A stretch of 64,000 bases of DNA from Bradyrhizobium sp. CB1717 (GTDB taxonomy: Bacteria > Pseudomonadota > Alphaproteobacteria > Rhizobiales > Xanthobacteraceae). Shown one piece after another: positions 60,774 to 64,000 of this stretch. The position numbers were made by a program, and so were the translations under genes. Position 1 is the first letter of the stretch. The number at the start of each line of letters is the position of its first letter. The DNA is taken from assembly GCF_029714325.1 (NCBI RefSeq), contig NZ_CP121666.1, forward strand, positions 8,401,001 through 8,465,000, written 5' to 3'. The notes beneath the pieces were generated by a model. That model made no database searches and was not told where the DNA came from. It saw only the letters and a program-made list of their open reading frames with translations.

Positions 60774-60806
60774 CAAGGCTCTTGGATAACAAGGCTCTTG
60801 GATAAC
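60759..60806. repeat. 16-bp tandem repeat, three copies, at the glcB stop
   Basis: AAGGCTCTTGGATAAC occurs at 60759-60774, 60775-60790 and 60791-60806 without mismatches. The stop codon of glcB is in the first unit, so the extra copies fall in the 3' UTR. Confidence 0.95.
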
Positions 60807-60842
60807 AAGGCGCTGGGTTGAGCTGAGTCACTGGAACGTCAG

Positions 60843-60870
60843 AAGCCCCGGCGCGAGCCGGGGCTTTTTT
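60843..60870 (+). terminator. Rho-independent terminator of glcB
   Basis: AGCCCCGGC and GCCGGGGCT form a 9-bp stem with a GCGA loop, followed by five to six Ts. It lies 70 bases after the stop. Confidence 0.9.
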
Positions 60871-60951
60871 GTTGGACGAAACGTCGCGACACGCTGCGGA
60901 ACGGCTGCGCGCGCCTCGCGTTGTCCGGCCATCAACCCATGGGAGATGGTC

Positions 60952-61152
60952 ATGGACTGGAATCGGATCGAAGGAAACTGGAAGCAGTTCAAGGGATCGG
61001 CCAAGGAGAAATGGGGCAAGCTCACTGACGACGATCTTCAATTGATCGAGGGCCGCCGCGAGCAGCTGGAAGGCCGGATCCAGGAACGCTACGGCAAGGC
61101 CAAGGACCAGGTTCGTCAGGACGTCGACGACTGGCTGAAGTCGCTGCATTAG
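60952..61152 (+). CDS. CsbD family protein (66 aa)
   Basis: This is a small cytosolic protein. GGGAG at 60941 is correctly spaced for the ATG at 60952 (MDWNRIEGNWKQFKGSAKE). The ATG at 60946 is also in frame. The motif WNRIEGNWKQFKGSAKEKWGKLTDDDL is diagnostic of CsbD, and the C-terminus (KDQVRQDVDDWLKSLH) fits. CsbD genes are usually general-stress-induced. A hairpin terminator follows 14 bases after the stop. Confidence 0.95.
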   Translation: MDWNRIEGNWKQFKGSAKEKWGKLTDDDLQLIEGRREQLEGRIQERYGKAKDQVRQDVDDWLKSLH

Positions 61153-61166
61153 CGCAGCATGAACGA

Positions 61167-61192
61167 AGCCCCGGCCTCAGGCCGGGGCTCTT
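61167..61192 (+). terminator. Terminator after the CsbD gene
   Basis: AGCCCCGGCC and GGCCGGGGCT form a 10-bp stem with a TCA loop, followed by CTTT. Confidence 0.8.
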
Positions 61193-61207
61193 TGCTTGAA
61201 GGTAGCG

Positions 61208-61293
61208 GTAGCCCGGATGAAGCGAAGCGCAATCCGGGACCAGTATCGCTTGGGGCAAGACCCCGGATTTCGCTTCGCTCCATCCGGGCTACG
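61208..61293. repeat. Palindromic repeat family R3 (copy 3)
   Basis: GTAGCCCGGATGAAGCGAAGCG to GCTTCGCTCCATCCGGGCTACG, with CAATCCGGGAC and CCCCGGATT inner arms. It lies between convergent CsbD and Thivi_2564-like genes. Confidence 0.9.
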
Positions 61294-61310
61294 CGCCTAC
61301 GATACTGTCG

Positions 61311-61466
61311 CTAGAACACCGCGAGATATTTCAACAATGACACGATGCCGATGATGATGACGATGACGCGCGCGATCTGCTTGGCACGGCCATCCATCGG
61401 CAGCATGTTGATGAGATAGAGTACGAGGATGACGACGAGAAAAGTGACGAGGACGCCAATCAGCAT
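61311..61466 (-). CDS. Thivi_2564-family small membrane protein (51 aa)
   Basis: The ATG at 61466 follows AGGGGGG. The protein reads MLIGVLVTFLVVILVLYLIN, then MLPMDGRAKQIARVIVIIIG, then IVSLLKYLAVF. This gives two hydrophobic helices around a polar MDGRAKQ turn, the pattern of the Thivi_2564 small membrane protein family. Function is unknown. It is convergent with the CsbD gene and divergent from the chemotaxis receptor gene. Confidence 0.88.
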   Translation of the reverse strand: MLIGVLVTFLVVILVLYLINMLPMDGRAKQIARVIVIIIGIVSLLKYLAVF

Positions 61467-61741
61467 TGCAGGGACCCCCCTTCTGGCAAATTGCTAACGC
61501 GGTATCCTAACGCCAGTCTCGCGCGCCGGTTCCATCCCGGCAACCCATTGCAACTTCTAGTAAATGCGTATTTCTACCAGCAGGCTGGCTGCCTAAAACT
61601 TTACCCTTTTCCTTTCACATGCGGAAACCGTCTGGCCTTGAGGCGCCAACGGCATGTGATTGCCGATCCTAACGGGCCCCTTTGTTTTCGATGTTGCCGG
61701 GGCGCCGTCTCGAACTTCGATATGGGAATTGGGGGACCTCG

Positions 61742-63835
61742 ATGCTGAATCGTCTGACCGTATCCGCGCTGCTCAAGGCAGTGATCGCGATCACGTCGGT
61801 CTGCGTGGTCGTTGTGCTCTCGCTCACGGCCTATGCCTCCTGGGACCGGTTGAAGACCGCCAACCGCATCTCGCAGATCGCCGACGCATCCGCTGACCTG
61901 TTCAAGGCGATGCACAATCTGCGCACCGACCGTTCGACCACCAACCGGCTCCTCAACGCGACCGAGCCGATGGATGCAGAGATCGAGAAATATCTGCGCG
62001 CGATCCGGGATGCCGAGATGCCGGCAATGGCACATGCGCTGGAGCTGCTGCCGACGATGGAGTTTCCGCAGTCCGGCACGCTGGTGCCGGAGCTTGCGCG
62101 CCTCTACAAATCGGCGAGCGAGCAGCAGAAGCAGTTCTGGGAGGAGGTCGTCAAGCCCAAGGACCAGCGCCGCGCCGGCCTGCCGAAGGAATATATGGAG
62201 ACGACGCAGGGCCTGCTCGACACGCTCGACAAGCTCTCGAACGCCTTGGCCGCGACCGTCAATCACCAGGACGCGGCGATCGACCAGCTGCTGTCGATCA
62301 AGCAGAATGCCTGGCTGCTCCGCAACACCGCGGGTGAAGCGTCGCTGATCATCTCCCTCGGACTCAACAGCGGCCGCATCGCGCCGGAGGCTCGCCTCGC
62401 CTACACCCAGTTCGTCGGCGGGACGGCCGCGATGTGGAAGGCGCTGGAATTGTCGGCCTCGGGCATGCAGCTGCCGCCGGCCCTGTCGTCCGCCATGACT
62501 GCTGCCAAGACCGCCTATTTCGATCTGCAATATCTGGCCCTTCGCGATCGCCTGGCCAACACGCTCGCCAATGGCGAGAAGGCCGAAATGACCGCGAACC
62601 AGTGGACGCCGGTGACGGTGGGCCGCCTGTCCAGCGCGGTTGCCGTCGCCGAGACCGCTCTCGACGCCGCCAAGAACCACACGCTGGAGCAGCGCGGTGC
62701 TGCGCTGCGCGCGCTGATCCTGCAGCTCGTGCTGCTCGCGCTCGCCGTCGCCCTCGCCCTCGGCGCGATCATGCTGGTCAGCCGCCGCGTGATCCGTCCG
62801 CTCAACACCATCCGCGACGCCATGCTCAAGGTCGCCGGGGGCGATCTCGCCGTCGACAGCGGCTATCTCGACCGCAGGGACGAGATCGGCGCGCTCGCCG
62901 GCGCGCTGGAGGCCTTCAAGCAGCAGGCCACCGACAAGCTCAAGATCGAGGCGCAGGAAAGCGAGCGCAATGCCGGCGCGTCCGCGCGCCAGCGCGCGAT
63001 CGAGACCTATGTCGGCGAGTTCGAGGGCGTGGTCCGCAAGACGCTCGGCGAACTCAGCGAAGCTTCCGGCGAGATGCGCAAGACCTCGGGCGATCTGTCC
63101 GCCGTGTCGCGCCAGACCAACGACCGCGTCCAGGTTGCCGGCAAGGCCTCCAACGACGCCTCGATGAGCGTCGACAGCGTCGCCGCCGCAGCCGAGGAGC
63201 TCTCGGCCTCGATCAATGACATCAGCCAGCAGGCCGCCCATGCCGCCGGCATCGCCGGCCGCGCCGTCACGCAAGCGCGCGAGACCGACGGCACCGTGCA
63301 GGGCCTGGCAAAATCCGCCGGGCGCATCGGCGAGGTCGTCGGCCTCATCAACACCATCGCAGCGCAGACCAATCTGCTGGCGCTCAACGCCACGATCGAG
63401 GCGGCGCGCGCGGGCGAGGCTGGCCGCGGCTTCGCCGTGGTCGCCTCCGAGGTGAAGTCGCTGGCGAGCCAGACCGCGAAGGCGACCGAGGAAATCTCGG
63501 AGCAGATCGCCGACATCCAGAAGGTCGCCGGAGACGCCATCAACGCGATCCAGACCATCGGCGGCATCATCGGCGAGGTGAACGAGGTCGCCACCGCGAT
63601 TGCGGCCGCCGTGCAGGAGCAGGGGGCGGCGACCCAGGAAATCACGCGCAGCACGCAATTTGCGGCGCAGGGCACCAAGAACGTCTCGGACAACATCACC
63701 GGCGTCAAGGCCGACGCGGATGCCGCCGCCGCGGCCGCGGACAATGTGAAGCACGCCTCCGAGATGCTGGAGAGCCAGAGCCGCCAGCTCGGTCACGAGG
63801 TCAGCGACTTCCTCGGCAAGATCCGCGCGGCGTAA
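61742..63835 (+). CDS. Methyl-accepting chemotaxis protein
   Basis: This is a 697-residue inner-membrane receptor. GGGGGA precedes [14 protein letters not shown]; the ORF could extend to 61682. TM1 is [19 protein letters not shown], and the periplasmic sensor (about 35-320) is helical, like a long 4HB or HBM type. TM2 is around residues 325-345 ([17 protein letters not shown]). HAMP lies at about 347-395 ([22 protein letters not shown]), and the signalling domain carries [22 protein letters not shown]. The C-terminus ([16 protein letters not shown]) has no CheR-tether motif. It acts with CheA/CheW to bias flagellar motion. Confidence 0.94.
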   Translation: MLNRLTVSALLKAVIAITSVCVVVVLSLTAYASWDRLKTANRISQIADASADLFKAMHNLRTDRSTTNRLLNATEPMDAEIEKYLRAIRDAEMPAMAHALELLPTMEFPQSGTLVPELARLYKSASEQQKQFWEEVVKPKDQRRAGLPKEYMETTQGLLDTLDKLSNALAATVNHQDAAIDQLLSIKQNAWLLRNTAGEASLIISLGLNSGRIAPEARLAYTQFVGGTAAMWKALELSASGMQLPPALSSAMTAAKTAYFDLQYLALRDRLANTLANGEKAEMTANQWTPVTVGRLSSAVAVAETALDAAKNHTLEQRGAALRALILQLVLLALAVALALGAIMLVSRRVIRPLNTIRDAMLKVAGGDLAVDSGYLDRRDEIGALAGALEAFKQQATDKLKIEAQESERNAGASARQRAIETYVGEFEGVVRKTLGELSEASGEMRKTSGDLSAVSRQTNDRVQVAGKASNDASMSVDSVAAAAEELSASINDISQQAAHAAGIAGRAVTQARETDGTVQGLAKSAGRIGEVVGLINTIAAQTNLLALNATIEAARAGEAGRGFAVVASEVKSLASQTAKATEEISEQIADIQKVAGDAINAIQTIGGIIGEVNEVATAIAAAVQEQGAATQEITRSTQFAAQGTKNVSDNITGVKADADAAAAAADNVKHASEMLESQSRQLGHEVSDFLGKIRAA

Positions 63836-63874
63836 GGCTAGGCTTTATACACGCGCGGTCAGCCACTCCTTCGG

Positions 63875-63996
63875 CGTCGTCCTGGCGAAAGCCAGGACAC
63901 ATAACCACCGGCTGTCGTAACTGGCAGGCCGGTGGTTGGCATGTGCCTCCACGCTGACATTCGGGGTAATGGGTCCTGGCTTTCGCCAGGACGACG
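63875..63996. repeat. Palindromic element R6
   Basis: CGTCGTCCTGGCGAAAGCCAGGAC at the left and GTCCTGGCTTTCGCCAGGACGACG at the right are inverted copies, with CCACCGGC and GCCGGTGG inside. It lies after the receptor gene at the end of the window. Confidence 0.85.
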
Positions 63997-64000
63997 GTGG

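Noticed and set aside
1..64000. tRNA, rRNA, CRISPR, IS element or prophage
   Set aside because: I saw no cloverleaf with CCA-proximal features, no direct-repeat/spacer array, and no transposase, integrase or phage structural gene.

Overview
The window comes from a GC-rich alphaproteobacterium, almost certainly Bradyrhizobium or a close relative in the Nitrobacteraceae. The reasons are the tkt-gap-pgk-fba order, a DUF1465/RcdA (CtrA-pathway) gene, a fused CysN-CysC, a TfdA-alpha-like dioxygenase, a perfect FixK/FNR-type box, and many short palindromic intergenic repeats. It reads as ordinary chromosome. I found no rRNA, tRNA, CRISPR array, transposase, integrase or prophage gene.

Layout. 0-8 kb: central carbon genes on the + strand (3' end of transketolase, gap, pgk, class II and class I fructose-bisphosphate aldolases), then a ThiE-like protein lacking much of the ThiE active site, a Sel1-repeat protein broken by a one-base frameshift, and an inositol-monophosphatase-family gene. 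8-15.9 kb: an orphan AAA ATPase, an RND efflux pump with its lipoprotein adaptor, and a LysR regulator divergent from an exported SRPBCC protein. 15.9-22 kb: a methyltransferase resembling plant coclaurine N-methyltransferase, an ExbB/MotA-like plus OmpA-like ion-driven envelope pair, a GNAT acetyltransferase and an MsbA-like ABC exporter. 22-31.6 kb: ribosomal protein L31, RcdA-like and DUF1192 proteins flanking a candidate small RNA, a quinone oxidoreductase, two cyclic-di-GMP enzymes, small secreted or unknown proteins, and galU.

31.7-46.5 kb: envelope genes (MltB-like transglycosylase, DUF459 SGNH protein, flippase, YqgE, DsbD N-domain), a small catabolic-looking group (two divergent SDRs and a TfdA-like dioxygenase), a TauE/SafE permease, a patatin/DUF3734 plus 3-hydroxybutyrate dehydrogenase pair, and a CAP-domain lipoprotein. 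46.6-58.2 kb: an almost complete sulfate-assimilation locus. It has the sulfate ABC transporter (sbp-cysT-cysW-cysA), the reduction operon cysG-DUF2849-cysI-DUF934-cysH, and divergent cysD-cysNC. The divergent control region carries a perfect 10-bp inverted repeat. 58-64 kb: malate synthase G, a CsbD-like protein, a 51-residue membrane protein and a methyl-accepting chemotaxis protein.

How the genes work together: the sulfur genes take sulfate from import through APS and PAPS to sulfide, and cysG makes the siroheme that CysI needs. No CysJ-type electron donor is present, so DUF934 and DUF2849 are the most interesting unknowns in that operon. The most novel candidates are the sRNA at about 23.3 kb, the symmetric cys promoters, the FixK-type box at 27.95 kb, the methyltransferase at 16 kb, and several proteins that keep a fold but have lost catalytic residues (ThiE-like, DUF459, a degenerate GGDEF).
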